Below, in pieces: positions 45,604-55,900 of a stretch of DNA of 64,000 nt. The stretch spans positions 1 through 64,000 of the forward strand of contig WJMJ01000148.1 of the NCBI GenBank assembly GCA_014728035.1, given 5' to 3'. Source of the DNA: Promethearchaeota archaeon. GTDB taxonomy: Archaea > Asgardarchaeota > Thorarchaeia > Thorarchaeales > Thorarchaeaceae. Made by a program: the position numbers and the translations under genes. The notes beneath the pieces were generated by a model. It was not told where the DNA came from and ran no database searches. It saw only the letters and a program-made list of their open reading frames with translations. The stretch's first letter is position 1. Every line of letters starts with the position of its first letter.

Positions 45604-46482
45604 TCATTTACTGTCCCATTCAAATATTACTGTGTCATCAGTACTGGTTGAATCTCGATGGAATGGAAATGTAACAAGTAGAGGAATTCTGGAGGTGATA
45701 TCTGTACGGAATGGTACATCGATATCAACCTCTAGAACATATTGTGTCCAAATCAACTTACTTAGAAATGGAAAGGGCCATTCTGAAGAAGTGGGGATTC
45801 GAACATCCATCCAGGTGTCGGTCATTACTTCATTCTTATCATATTCTATCATTGCTAGTATATCCCTAGAAAAATCGTTCATTCCCTTAGGTGCTACTTC
45901 TTCTCTGTAAGCTATCTTTACGCGGAGTCCACGCATATCTAGTCCAGAAGCTACTTTTACTTTGAACAAGAGATCCTCTCCTAGAACTAAATGATTGGAA
46001 TCTAGGCTAACTTCAAGACGTGGATAATCCTCTTCCTCATCTATCCAGTGGATAGATTTAGATTCTATATTTTGTCTAGGCACCAACCAGACAACTTGAA
46101 GTTTTTCAATAACCAATGGATCAATCCAATTTTCCTTTTCTAGAACTGCGCGGATTTCATAGACAATTTCACCATTTGTACCCTCATACGTACCAGGCAC
46201 ATCAATTGGAAGTTCAACAGAAAAGGGGAACTTATTGATACCTGCTTGGATTTGTGGTTGTTCAGCAAGATAATGCTTATCCTGAATGATATGCTCTGTA
46301 TCGATGTAAGTTCTACGGCTATCACCGGTCCCCTTAGAAACTTCTGACTTCATCGTGCAGAATAAATCAAGTCTAACAGCTTCATATGAATCGTATTCAT
46401 CAGATTCAATTATTACTTCACCAGTAATAGCATCTCCTGGTTTGTGTAGGTCTTTATCAAATGCTATTTTAATATCTACCAT
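45604..46482 (-). CDS. Arrestin-like protein 1
   Basis: A 292-residue protein, the same length as arrestin 2. It starts with IKIAFDKDLHKPGDAITGEVII, holds FPFSVELPIDVPGTYEGTNGEIVYEIRAV in the middle, and has VSLDSNHLVLGEDLLFKV plus WTQYVLEVDIDVPF in the second sandwich. ATG 46482 is chosen: GGAGTGA at 46488-46494 lies five bases upstream, and the length then equals that of arrestin 2. The GTG at 46491 is an alternative that overlaps the upstream stop. The two arrestins share the WTQYVL...VDVPF strand exactly, so one arose by duplication together with its zinc-ribbon partner. A scaffold at the inner membrane face is the likely role. Confidence 0.82.
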   Translation of the reverse strand: MVDIKIAFDKDLHKPGDAITGEVIIESDEYDSYEAVRLDLFCTMKSEVSKGTGDSRRTYIDTEHIIQDKHYLAEQPQIQAGINKFPFSVELPIDVPGTYEGTNGEIVYEIRAVLEKENWIDPLVIEKLQVVWLVPRQNIESKSIHWIDEEEDYPRLEVSLDSNHLVLGEDLLFKVKVASGLDMRGLRVKIAYREEVAPKGMNDFSRDILAMIEYDKNEVMTDTWMDVRIPTSSEWPFPFLSKLIWTQYVLEVDIDVPFRTDITSRIPLLVTFPFHRDSTSTDDTVIFEWDSK

Positions 46483-46487
46483 TTTTA

Positions 46488-46913
46488 TCACTCCATAGGC
46501 ATACTATCAAACTTACCCTCGCAAGGAATTTCTTTTTTGCAGGATGGACAAGTCACAGTAAGGTTATCAACCAGTTCCAGAAATTTCGTTGATAGGTCCG
46601 CTCCACATTGGAAGCATTGTTGAGGTAAAGCATATTTTGTGAGGTATACATTATCACGCTCAGTTGGCACAATAACCATTTTGAATGAAGCGAGAGTGAC
46701 ATCAGTCACAAGATCTCCACCAGTTGCAGCACCATAACAACACCCAAAGAACGTTACTAAAGAAAACACCAATAGGAATAGAATAATCATATCTTCTGGA
46801 GTTAGAGTTACACCAAATAGAAAAACAGCAATTATTGCTATTATTACTCCAATTAGGATAATTCTAATACACACACTTGCTGCTGATTTGGATTTTACTT
46901 GTTCCGGCAACAT
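46488..46913 (-). CDS. Zinc-ribbon two-helix membrane protein paired with arrestin 1
   Basis: The 141-residue protein has helices at about residues 13-35 and 42-66. A short KMVIVPTERDNVYLTKYALPQQCFQCG linker-knuckle follows, then CPSCKKEIPC about 21 residues later. AAGGAG ten bases before the ATG is a good ribosome site. Its stop lies within the ribosome-binding region of arrestin 1, so the two are coupled. It is a clear paralogue of the gene at 45067. The second zinc knuckle carries an additional Cys (KEIPC), as in its sister (AEVDC). These proteins have no known function. Confidence 0.75.
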   Translation of the reverse strand: MLPEQVKSKSAASVCIRIILIGVIIAIIAVFLFGVTLTPEDMIILFLLVFSLVTFFGCCYGAATGGDLVTDVTLASFKMVIVPTERDNVYLTKYALPQQCFQCGADLSTKFLELVDNLTVTCPSCKKEIPCEGKFDSMPME

Positions 46914-46970
46914 CGATCATCTCCTTACTAAACCAAGTTACGCAAATATTGAAGGATTAAAAACTTCACG

Positions 46971-47552
46971 CTATTTTCTAACTACTTTCAAAGGCAGTGC
47001 AGTCGGATTCAATTCTAACAGTTTCAGTGCGTACCACTTTGGCTTAATCTGAAGTGTGATCATTGACCCACTTGATGCACCTTTATAGATCATAACTGAT
47101 TTTTCCAAAGGACTAAGACGAAGAAAATAATAACCAAAAGAGGATAAAACAACTGATATGAAAAAAAGTAGGATAAAGGGAGGAAAAATTGGTGCTTGGA
47201 AGATTATGGTACTGACAAGGAAAAAACTAGACATGATTAATAACAGAGTTCCGAGACCTGCAAAGAGTGTGGCAAATCTCTTAATCCTGTACATTTTTTC
47301 CGGTGTACTGTGATGTTTTTCACACACTGGGACATTTACTCGAAGCACTTCGCTTCTTCCAAGTTGTTGCCCTGTACCACTCAAAGGACTTGTAGACCAA
47401 CCTCTTGAAATATCTTTGAAATCACCTCCTATTGGAAGAACTATTCCTACCGAACCAATTGTTGTAACTTCATCCCCACAAACTGGACATTTATCTGGAA
47501 ATTCGATTATCTCCTCAACAAATTTTACAAGATACGAGCCACGAGATGTCAT
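46971..47552 (-). CDS. Zinc-finger two-helix membrane protein B
   Basis: The 193-residue protein begins with a YLVKFVEEIIEFPDKCPVCG segment and a second Cys/His group, VPVCEKHHS. Two membrane helices follow at about residues 92-112 and 119-140. Behind them is a SPLEKSVMIYKG stretch, and the end reads LKLLELNPTALPLKV. These elements occur in the same order in the protein at 47651, so the two are neighbours by tandem duplication. The extra GGDFKDISRGW loop between the zinc pairs is poorly conserved. It is read on the same strand as the arrestin genes, 57 bases before the zinc-ribbon gene, so it probably belongs to one transcription unit. Confidence 0.7.
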   Translation of the reverse strand: MTSRGSYLVKFVEEIIEFPDKCPVCGDEVTTIGSVGIVLPIGGDFKDISRGWSTSPLSGTGQQLGRSEVLRVNVPVCEKHHSTPEKMYRIKRFATLFAGLGTLLLIMSSFFLVSTIIFQAPIFPPFILLFFISVVLSSFGYYFLRLSPLEKSVMIYKGASSGSMITLQIKPKWYALKLLELNPTALPLKVVRK

Positions 47553-47650
47553 TTTCCAAGAAATAGGAATGGTGGTTTATTAATTATATTGCCCTTTTTG
47601 GTATTCCTAAAATTAAATAATATGATTTCAGAAAGGAACAAATTTTGGGT

Positions 47651-48238
47651 CTAATCCTCCTTGACTCTCTTCAATGGTACAGCATCAGGATTGAGTTTCA
47701 ATAGTTCCTTAGCATACCATTTCTGATCAACTTCCAAACAAACCATATCACTACTTGTCTGAGGAAGATAAATGCTAATCGAACGCTCTAAAGGACTTTT
47801 TCGTAAAAGAAAAAAACCAGGAGTTGCTAGAAAGAATCCAAAAACTAGCAAATACAAATAGGGTAAAAATATTACTTGAGAATCAATCAAACCACCTATG
47901 ATGAAAAACGACATAAGCAGAATTGTGAACAAGCCTAATCCTCCGAGCAAAGCCCCAATCCAGTTGGTTTTCTCTCTCTCAAATGGAGAACTAAAATGTA
48001 ATTCACAAACTGGTATTTCAAGTCTAATTTGATGCTGAGATGTCTTCTTAGAGGTTGTAGGAGGAGCTACAATAGGAATGACCCATGTTCTCACGCTCGA
48101 AAAAATTCCACCAGTCAAAGGATTGGATGAAAGTATCAGTCCTGTGGTTGTAGTTAAATCTCCACAAACTGGACATCGGTCTGGATAATTTATCTGGTTT
48201 CCATAGAATTTTACCAGATAGCTTTTTCTTCTAGCCAT
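47651..48238 (-). CDS. Zinc-finger two-helix membrane protein A
   Basis: A 195-residue protein read from ATG 48238, which aligns with protein B's MTSRGSYLVKF as MARRKSYLVKF; a TTG five codons upstream is less likely. It has YPDRCPVCG, then LEIPVCELHFS, two helices at about residues 98-140, SPLERSISIYLP, and an ending of LKLNPDAVPLKRV. It is the first gene of the putative six-gene cluster, with 98 bases to protein B. The 370-base region upstream, up to the MFS gene, holds the divergent promoters and a run of eight A residues but no other gene I can support. Confidence 0.7.
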   Translation of the reverse strand: MARRKSYLVKFYGNQINYPDRCPVCGDLTTTTGLILSSNPLTGGIFSSVRTWVIPIVAPPTTSKKTSQHQIRLEIPVCELHFSSPFEREKTNWIGALLGGLGLFTILLMSFFIIGGLIDSQVIFLPYLYLLVFGFFLATPGFFLLRKSPLERSISIYLPQTSSDMVCLEVDQKWYAKELLKLNPDAVPLKRVKED

Positions 48239-48607
48239 GTGAAACTCAACCAACTTGGAAATCGGTAATATCCTTGTATCTTAACAATCCACTAAAAATA
48301 TTTTCATGAAAAAAAAGTGGTTGATATTTATGAAAGCCAAAGTTCTATCATATCTCATTACTTCTTTAACAATGATCCTTTCTTTACAGAAAAATCGCAG
48401 ATATAATCTTTGCATCGAAAAAGCTTAGAGAAATTTGATTGGGACTATCAGTAGAAATTAAGCTAAAATAATCTATTAGAAAATACTATTCTCCAACGAA
48501 GAAATACATTCTTGATGATTTGAGAGAAATATGTCACAACCTAAATCTAAAGTATAGGATTTTGTCAACCTGCATTGATATTCAGGAATAGATTTGAGGA
48601 GTAATCG

Positions 48608-49867
48608 TTGACAGAAGAAAGAACCGATCAGGTTTCGGAAGGACATAATGCTGATGAGGTCCATATTGTCGCTATTCTTAACCTATCAGTTGTAACATTT
48701 CTTGTATTACTCGGGTTAAGTATGGTTGCACCAATTCTTCCAGAATATGCTGAAAGTTTCGATGTATCATATACATTGGTAGGATTTGTAATTTCATCTT
48801 TTGCAATTGCTAGAGTGTTTATAGACATTCCAGCAGGTCTTCTTTCTTACAAGTACAATAAGAAGAGAATCATGATTTCTGGATTGATTCTTATAGCAGT
48901 TTCATCAGTACTTGCTGGTTGGGCACCTATTTATGAAGTCTTAATATTTGCTAGAATTATTGAGGGAGCAGGTTCAGCACTATATGTAACAGCTGCAACA
49001 GTCTATCTAGCCCAGATTGCTAGTAAGAAAGAGAGAGGCAAATGGATGAGCCTCTACATGGGATTATTACTTCTGGGTTCAATTTTTGGACCAACTTTTG
49101 GAGGAATACTTGCAGAAATCTATGATATTCATGCGCCGTTTTTTGCTTATGCTATCATTGCAACAATTACTATTATCCCAACGATTACTCTCCCTTACAT
49201 CCCAGAATCAGGAGAAATAATTGACTACAGTCCCAGAAAAATAATCAAAGACATTGGGTCTGTACTTCGATATCCATCCTATCTAATTGCAACATTTGCA
49301 ACTTTCACATTATTCTTCATTAGGACTGGAATAAGAAGTACACTTGTTCCATTATTTGCTGGGAATAATCTGGGATTAGGTTCAAGTGAAATAGGTCTCA
49401 TCCTTACGTTCGCAGGGATAGCAACAACTCTTGTAGTTCTACCTATTGGAAGTATTTCAGATAGAATTGGTAGAAGAAATCCCTTGATTCTATGTCTAGT
49501 ATTAACTGCAATCGTAACCGTATTTCTCCCATATTCAACAGACATGCTAGCTCTAACAATTTTCATGGCAATATATGGAGCTACAACTGGATTATCAGGC
49601 CCGATGGTAGCCTACGTTACCGATGTATCACCTGAAGACAAATTGGAGGTTTCGCTTGGATTGTACCGAACTATTGGAGATCTGGGCTTTGTAGTCGGAC
49701 CAACTGTACTTGGGCTAATTGCTGACGAAACTGCGATTCCAATAGCTGGAGCTGAACATTCGGGATTAATTGTCCCCTTTCCTTTTCTAATTGCTGTATT
49801 ACTTATGCTTATCACAGCTCTCGTTCTAACAAAAGGACAAAACAAAATTTTTCAGAAAAAAGAATGA
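48608..49867 (+). CDS. Major facilitator superfamily transporter
   Basis: The 419-residue protein has twelve membrane helices and MFS motifs: the loop 2-3 motif reads GLLSYKYNKKRIMI, and the mirrored loop 8-9 motif reads GSISDRIGRRNPLI, with a motif C-like GSIFGPTFGG in helix 5. The sequence resembles drug-efflux MFS members of the bacterial multidrug group. Start TTG is supported by GAGGAG six bases upstream. Substrate is unknown. It converges on the subtilase gene and shares a hairpin terminator with it. A short charged N-terminal tail of about 15 residues precedes the first helix. Confidence 0.88.
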   Translation: MTEERTDQVSEGHNADEVHIVAILNLSVVTFLVLLGLSMVAPILPEYAESFDVSYTLVGFVISSFAIARVFIDIPAGLLSYKYNKKRIMISGLILIAVSSVLAGWAPIYEVLIFARIIEGAGSALYVTAATVYLAQIASKKERGKWMSLYMGLLLLGSIFGPTFGGILAEIYDIHAPFFAYAIIATITIIPTITLPYIPESGEIIDYSPRKIIKDIGSVLRYPSYLIATFATFTLFFIRTGIRSTLVPLFAGNNLGLGSSEIGLILTFAGIATTLVVLPIGSISDRIGRRNPLILCLVLTAIVTVFLPYSTDMLALTIFMAIYGATTGLSGPMVAYVTDVSPEDKLEVSLGLYRTIGDLGFVVGPTVLGLIADETAIPIAGAEHSGLIVPFPFLIAVLLMLITALVLTKGQNKIFQKKE

Positions 49868-49869
49868 GG

Positions 49870-49890
49870 GTTAGGGATCAAATCCCTAAC
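49870..49890. terminator. Bidirectional hairpin between convergent genes
   Basis: GTTAGGGAT-CAA-ATCCCTAAC has a perfect nine-base stem and lies between the MFS and subtilase stops. It has no long T-tract, so the hairpin rather than a tail would mark termination for both. Confidence 0.55.
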
Positions 49891-49896
49891 ACATAA

Positions 49897-52752
49897 CTAT
49901 TTTCTTCTCTTCACCAGACAAATTATTGCAATTAAAGCAACAATTCCAACACCCACAATCATTGCGTTTTGTTGGATGAAACTGATAATTCTATCAATAA
50001 TTTCTCCTGCTGGCGGTATGCTATCAGTAGTCGTTGATGATGTTGTTTCCCCATCAGAAACAGATGTGAAACTATACTCTGTTGAGAGAACGATATTTCC
50101 AGCATTATCGACAGCAGCAACTCTGTATTTCACAGAACTTCCAGCGGGAGCAGGGGGAACATAACCAACATATAATCCATTATCAAGAACCATACCAACC
50201 TGATTTGTCGAGATCCAATTGTCGATAGTGAAATGAATGACTACCGAGTTCAACCCTGAGGAGTTCAGAGGTTCACTTACATTAGCCTTTATTTCAATGA
50301 ACATTGATTGAGTGATTGTGCCAGTTTGGTTTGTTGTCAATGTATGGATGGTAGGACCCAAATTGTCACCAACGACATATTCCTCAACGTACATAGGTAT
50401 CCCTATAGAAGATGAGCTTACAGGTGTGATTCTATAATCAACGTGTGTTCCGTACGCACTTGCTGGTATAGTTACACTGTAGCTATTTCCAGAACCAGCT
50501 GTCATATTGAATATGCTGCTCGAAGAGAAATCATCGTAAGACAATTCGAATGGTACGAAATCTGCGTTGTGTATGGTTGCGTTAATTACTATAGCACTTT
50601 CATAAGTCGGTATGGAAGGTATCAAGTCTACCGATTCAATAACAGGAATATTACTCGTTTCTATGACCGCCTGACATACGTTGAGTTTTCCGTAACCCCA
50701 GACATAACTGGGGATACCACCAGGAGGTGGATTGATAACTCCAGTAAATGTATCAGTATATGCAGTTTTTTCAATTATGTCCTTGACCAATGAACCAACA
50801 TCATTGTTCAATTGGAGAATAAGAGCTGCAGCGCCAGCAACATGGGGTCCAGCTGCTGAAGTACCACTAAAGAGTTGATAGCCACCAAATACTGGATAAC
50901 ATGGCATACCACCAGTTGTCCACCAAGCAGCATACGGAGAGTCATCCGACCAAGAAGATACTACATCCCAGCCACCTGGCGCTGAAATCGACATATGATT
51001 ATTTCCATCGATTCTAGGGCCTAGTGATGAGTATGTTGCTATTGCACCAGCAGGAGGATATCCTTGCGATACCCAGATGTTTCTACTATGATAGGAAGCT
51101 ACAGCAATCGCTTTGTCAGCAGTTGCAGGCCACGTGATAGTATATTGACTATCTACGGAATCATACCAAGACGCACCATAACTCCATCCAGATGCATCAT
51201 CCGCAATATACAGATGAATCTTTCCAGCTGCAGTAGTATTGATATCAATATCCCAGTATTGAGTATCTTCAATTGTTCCCGAGATGTCAATCGCAAACAT
51301 GTAAGTTCCACGTGAGGAAACAGACTTGAAGGTGTCAATGGTAACATTGCTTGAGGTAATTGCATTCTGGAAGTTATAATATCCCGAAGAGAATGTTAAT
51401 TGATGATCAATTGTTCCAGAAGCTGTTGGTTCAGTGATATTGATTTTTGCATCAGAGATATTGGTCTTAGAAAGAACTGTTAAATACATCTCAGTAATTC
51501 CAGCACCATTGGGTGCATAAAATCGAGTTGAAGTAATGGAATTTGATACTGACGTATACGACGCATGTCTGAAGCCTTCAGATCCGCTACCGCGCATATT
51601 TCCAGCTGGTACGATAACAGGTATTCCACTAGCAGTTAAAGAGTCAATCATACTCTCGACATTACTCGAACCGTCAAGATACTGATAGCTCCATGCTCCA
51701 AGTTCAATGATTATCACATCAGCCCCATGGTCACGGGCCCAAATTAGACCTTCCTCTACTGTTAGCCCATCAGAACCAAAGACATTGATAGCCATCAATT
51801 CTGCATCAGGAGCTACACCAACAAATTGTCTGTAACCTAACTGCCCACCATTAAGAATTCCAGCTACCCCAGTTCCATGTCCATCAGTGTCATCAAACAA
51901 ACTGTAGGTCAGATTGGATCCTCGCTCATAGACCTGAACAACACCAAAGGGCTTATGGACAAGATACTTTGTCTTTGGAGTCTTCAGACCTACTAGAATA
52001 TCCCCAGTATCAAAAATTCCAAAATTGGCTGTATCATTTATGACAAAGAAGGTATCTCCATAATCTAAACTACCAGAAACACTTCCATTATCCATCCAAA
52101 TCCAATCTACTGTCATATTGAAAGTACCACTATTATCAACGTCAATAGTATACAGGGTTTCATCAGCAGAAATGGTAAGATCATTGTTTATATCAATGCC
52201 ATCAGTCCCATTGTCAAATTGCCAATTTATTGCCACATCAAAATAGTTGTATTTCGCTCCATCCGGGAAGAAAAAGTCCGGATGCCTCCATTGAATACCT
52301 GTATCAAGATCAGCAATTAGAATATCCTTTCCAGTCAAGTTTCTTCCTGCAATATCCTGCATTTGCCATGCAAGATTTGTATACGTATCATTTATTGAAA
52401 CATCTCTCGGACTTGTTTTTATCCGTTCAACAATCGGATCAATCTGAAGCGTATATGGGTCATCGTGGAGAAACAACCTAGTAGCTTCAGAAATTTTAGC
52501 TAGATAGATAGTTCCTACATTCTTAATTGAAGAACCAAAATCTACACCTACTGATTCATAATATGCAATATCTACTGCATCAAGTTCGCGGGAAAATTTT
52601 ATCGTGACTTCACTCTTCGGCCCATCATCATTTACAAAAGATTCTGGATCAGGTTTCGTAGTTGTTACTACTTCTGACTCAGCATGATAGACAGGACTAC
52701 TGAATATTACAAGGGCTATAAGGAGAATAGCCAACACTGACGTGCGGTGCAT
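49897..52752 (-). CDS. Secreted subtilisin-like (S8) protease, membrane anchored
   Basis: The 951-residue protein from ATG 52752 (GAGGGAT ribosome site) has a signal peptide (RTSVLAILLIALVIFSSPVYHAES). A pro-region follows, then the S8 triad D150 (ADLDTG), H292 (DGHGTGVAG) and S632 (SGTSAAGP). There is a large beta insertion between His and Ser (340 residues, versus about 155 in subtilisin). The last part holds Ig-like modules and a C-terminal helix with KRRK tail. It cleaves proteins outside the cell. The divergent partner at 52991 is a larger relative. The same anchor design as other surface proteins here suggests a shared sorting route. Confidence 0.88.
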   Translation of the reverse strand: MHRTSVLAILLIALVIFSSPVYHAESEVVTTTKPDPESFVNDDGPKSEVTIKFSRELDAVDIAYYESVGVDFGSSIKNVGTIYLAKISEATRLFLHDDPYTLQIDPIVERIKTSPRDVSINDTYTNLAWQMQDIAGRNLTGKDILIADLDTGIQWRHPDFFFPDGAKYNYFDVAINWQFDNGTDGIDINNDLTISADETLYTIDVDNSGTFNMTVDWIWMDNGSVSGSLDYGDTFFVINDTANFGIFDTGDILVGLKTPKTKYLVHKPFGVVQVYERGSNLTYSLFDDTDGHGTGVAGILNGGQLGYRQFVGVAPDAELMAINVFGSDGLTVEEGLIWARDHGADVIIIELGAWSYQYLDGSSNVESMIDSLTASGIPVIVPAGNMRGSGSEGFRHASYTSVSNSITSTRFYAPNGAGITEMYLTVLSKTNISDAKINITEPTASGTIDHQLTFSSGYYNFQNAITSSNVTIDTFKSVSSRGTYMFAIDISGTIEDTQYWDIDINTTAAGKIHLYIADDASGWSYGASWYDSVDSQYTITWPATADKAIAVASYHSRNIWVSQGYPPAGAIATYSSLGPRIDGNNHMSISAPGGWDVVSSWSDDSPYAAWWTTGGMPCYPVFGGYQLFSGTSAAGPHVAGAAALILQLNNDVGSLVKDIIEKTAYTDTFTGVINPPPGGIPSYVWGYGKLNVCQAVIETSNIPVIESVDLIPSIPTYESAIVINATIHNADFVPFELSYDDFSSSSIFNMTAGSGNSYSVTIPASAYGTHVDYRITPVSSSSIGIPMYVEEYVVGDNLGPTIHTLTTNQTGTITQSMFIEIKANVSEPLNSSGLNSVVIHFTIDNWISTNQVGMVLDNGLYVGYVPPAPAGSSVKYRVAAVDNAGNIVLSTEYSFTSVSDGETTSSTTTDSIPPAGEIIDRIISFIQQNAMIVGVGIVALIAIICLVKRRK

Positions 52753-52888
52753 ATCATCCCTCTCTGAATAATTATCCATAACTAGAAATATATGAAGGTT
52801 GAGCATATGAGTTCTGTACGATTTTTCGAAAGGATATATGCAAAAGGGTCAGCAAAATCAAGATTTTCTCCAACAAAGGTGGAAAGAA

Positions 52889-52900
52889 ATATATAATAAT
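52889..52900 (+). promoter_or_regulatory. TATA box and BRE of the giant subtilase
   Basis: AATATATAATAA is preceded by purine-rich GGAAAG, a typical B-recognition element, about 95 bases before ATG 52991. On the other strand TATATTTCT at 52784-52795 may serve the divergent subtilase. Confidence 0.5.
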
Positions 52901-52990
52901 TTGTTAGATTACTGGTAGAGTTAGTATTGAACTATGGGCATTCTTTGGTATTAGTACTCGTTATGAAATTACTACTCAAGAGGATAACAC

Positions 52991-55900
52991 ATGACTACCT
53001 TACGAAAATCGATTTTATTTCTAGTTACAATCTTGTTCATGTCTAGTATTTTATTGGTAAATCCCATTACCACAACACATGATAGTGTGACTAAAGAAAG
53101 CACTGAGATCTCTGAAGATATCAAGGAAATTCAAGACTATTATAATAAAGTCAAGTCACCTGAATTCACCCCAGAAGTTCACCATTTACTAACCTCATGG
53201 CAAAATGGTGAAGACGTATCTGATTCGCTAATAATGCAAGATGGAAAACCTAGCATTACCATCTATGGAACAAATCAAATGAGTTTCACAGAGGTAGAGC
53301 AAAAAGTTGAACTCACTTGGAAAGCTGATTTGAAAGCGCTTCGAGTGGTTAAAGCGTACTTGCCATCATCAGATGCAATTGAAGAAATTCTTACTATTGA
53401 AGGTGTAACTACTATTTCTGCAAATGAACTAAGTGATACCTCAAACGATTTGATTAAGAACTTGAATACCGTTTCTGAAATCGAACCCGGTCTAGATATG
53501 GAGCAGGTAAGAGAGATTGTGAAAAGTAGTGCGACCTATACTAGATACACTGGAGAAGGTGTGACAATCGGTCATGTTGATACCGGATGTGATTTTGGTC
53601 ATCCAGCTTTACAACATGCATATCATCAAGATAGTTTTGATCCCAGTGGGTTTAGCCTTGTTCCTACCATAACTAATGCTAATACAACTGAAATCATCGA
53701 CACTGAAGATTGGTTATTATATGGAAACATTCTGACATATGAAAATGAAGGAAAAATATACATCAATACTACCGATTGGGATCCATGGGTGAATAACCAA
53801 GGTAGTGCACGAAGTCTTATGGGACTCTTGCCTCCATATGGCGATGGATATCCATACGGTAGTAACGTTGGATTTGTAGGTGTCTACGAGTGGGCATGGG
53901 AAATAAATAATGCTTCAGAATTTGTTGCTACTGAACTCTGGAAAGATTGGGAAATCCCTAGTAGTATAACTGGAAATATCAGTCTTGGTTGGGTATTCCA
54001 GCAAAGGCAAAATCCCTATACCAAAATGTTTGCACCTGCTTTGTTGTTCCAGGAAGGAAACGAATGGAACCTCGTGATTGACTGGGAAGGTGCTGAAGGA
54101 TGGACAGCATTCTGGAACGGTGGTATGTATTGGGAGAGTCTCGATCTTAACAATACTGTTGACAGAACCAAGATTACTGACTTATTTGATTGGAGCTTTG
54201 CTGACGATTATGCCGATGGCGATATTTACAATCTAAGTAATCCTATTGTTGCTGAAGACATTGATGGTGATGGAATCGACGATTTTAGCTTAGGAGCTTT
54301 ATCCTGGACCTACGACGCAGATACATGGTTCCAAGACGAAAAGATGTTCAAAGGATTCCGCTCGGATGGTGAAGCATTTGCCTTGTATTTCGACCATGGA
54401 ACTCATGGTACCGCTACTGCAGCTCACATAGCTGCGAAAGACAATTTGGGTACATTTTATGATGAAGATAATGAAAGATATACTAACCTTACAGGAATAG
54501 CACCGGATGCAAAAATACTATCAGTTAGTACATTAACTACTGGTGTGGATTATGGAGGTTATTTGTGGATATGTGGTTTTGATTATAATGAAACCACGGA
54601 TAGATTCTACTACAATGCCACGAGCACACACCAAGCAGATCTTACATCCAATTCTTGGGGCTGGATTACGGAACCAAGTAGCGAATTTAATTACATCTCA
54701 ATGACATGGACAATTCTGTCAGTTCCCGACTACCTTGATGCTTCATATCCAGGTGTGCTACATGTCTTCTCAGCAGGTAACGAGGGTGCTGGTTTTATGA
54801 CTGGTGGTCCACCAGGATGTAGTCCAGGTGTACTTACAGTTGGTGCCTCAACAGCTAGCGAATGGCTAGGATACCTATATGGTGACACACAACCCTACTC
54901 AAATGGATTAGCAAACTTCGCTAGCAAAGGACCCAACTTTTCTGGTTATCCAAAGCCCGATGTTGTAGCTCCTGGTTTTGCCGACTTTTCTGCGAATCCA
55001 TGGTACAGTCAATATCTAGGACAGTACTACTATCCAAGTCCCTACGGATACGTTCCAACCGCTAACACTACACTATTCAGTGGTACAAGTCAGGCAGCTC
55101 CTATCGCAGCTGGTGTTGCAGCACTTGTTGTAGAAGCGGCAGCTTCAACATTAGCACCTTCAAGAATCAAGACTATTTTACAAAGTAGTGCAGGTGATCT
55201 TGGCTATGGTCCAGCAACTCAAGGTTTTGGTCTTGTTAACGCAGAGGAGGCATGTGATTTCGCAGATGGTTCAGGTGGATTCATTGGAGAAACAATTGAT
55301 TCATTCAACAATGTGGCTGAACAGCTTGATAATGCGTATGATTATTGGGGAGTTTTCCCAATTTCATCAATAACTGGAACTGTTCTAGAATCCCAATCTT
55401 CAGAACATCCACGAAACATGGATGATGCATCCATCTATTTTGGATTAGTCATGCCAACTGATACTGTTACTGTCAATTACAAGGTCTATAATGCAGGTAA
55501 TGTTACCCCTGAAGATGCAACTGGAACAACATATTCAGCTGGCGAATATACACTCGCAGAGAGTTATTCATTTCAAGGTCAAACATTCTCATACAACGAT
55601 ACAGTTGTAACTGATAGCCAGATGTATGGATGGTATAACCTCAGTTATTCGGTAAACAACCCCTTATTTGACGTTGCATTGAATCAGTACAACTACATGA
55701 CAATTGTCATTTCATTCAATGCATCTGATGTAGCAGGTTACGAACCTTGGAGTTTTCTATATGATTGGACGGACTCGAATGGCGACGAGATGCCGAATCA
55801 ATACAATCAAAGTACAGGGATTGGTGATGAGTTGGATAGATTGGGGAGTGCATCGGACCCGAGTAACATCAATATGATGCCTTATGCTGTTAGAAGTTCA

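Noticed and set aside
48476..48664. 62-codon minus-strand frame before the MFS gene
   Set aside because: It overlaps the MFS ribosome site and start on the opposite strand, and has no domain.
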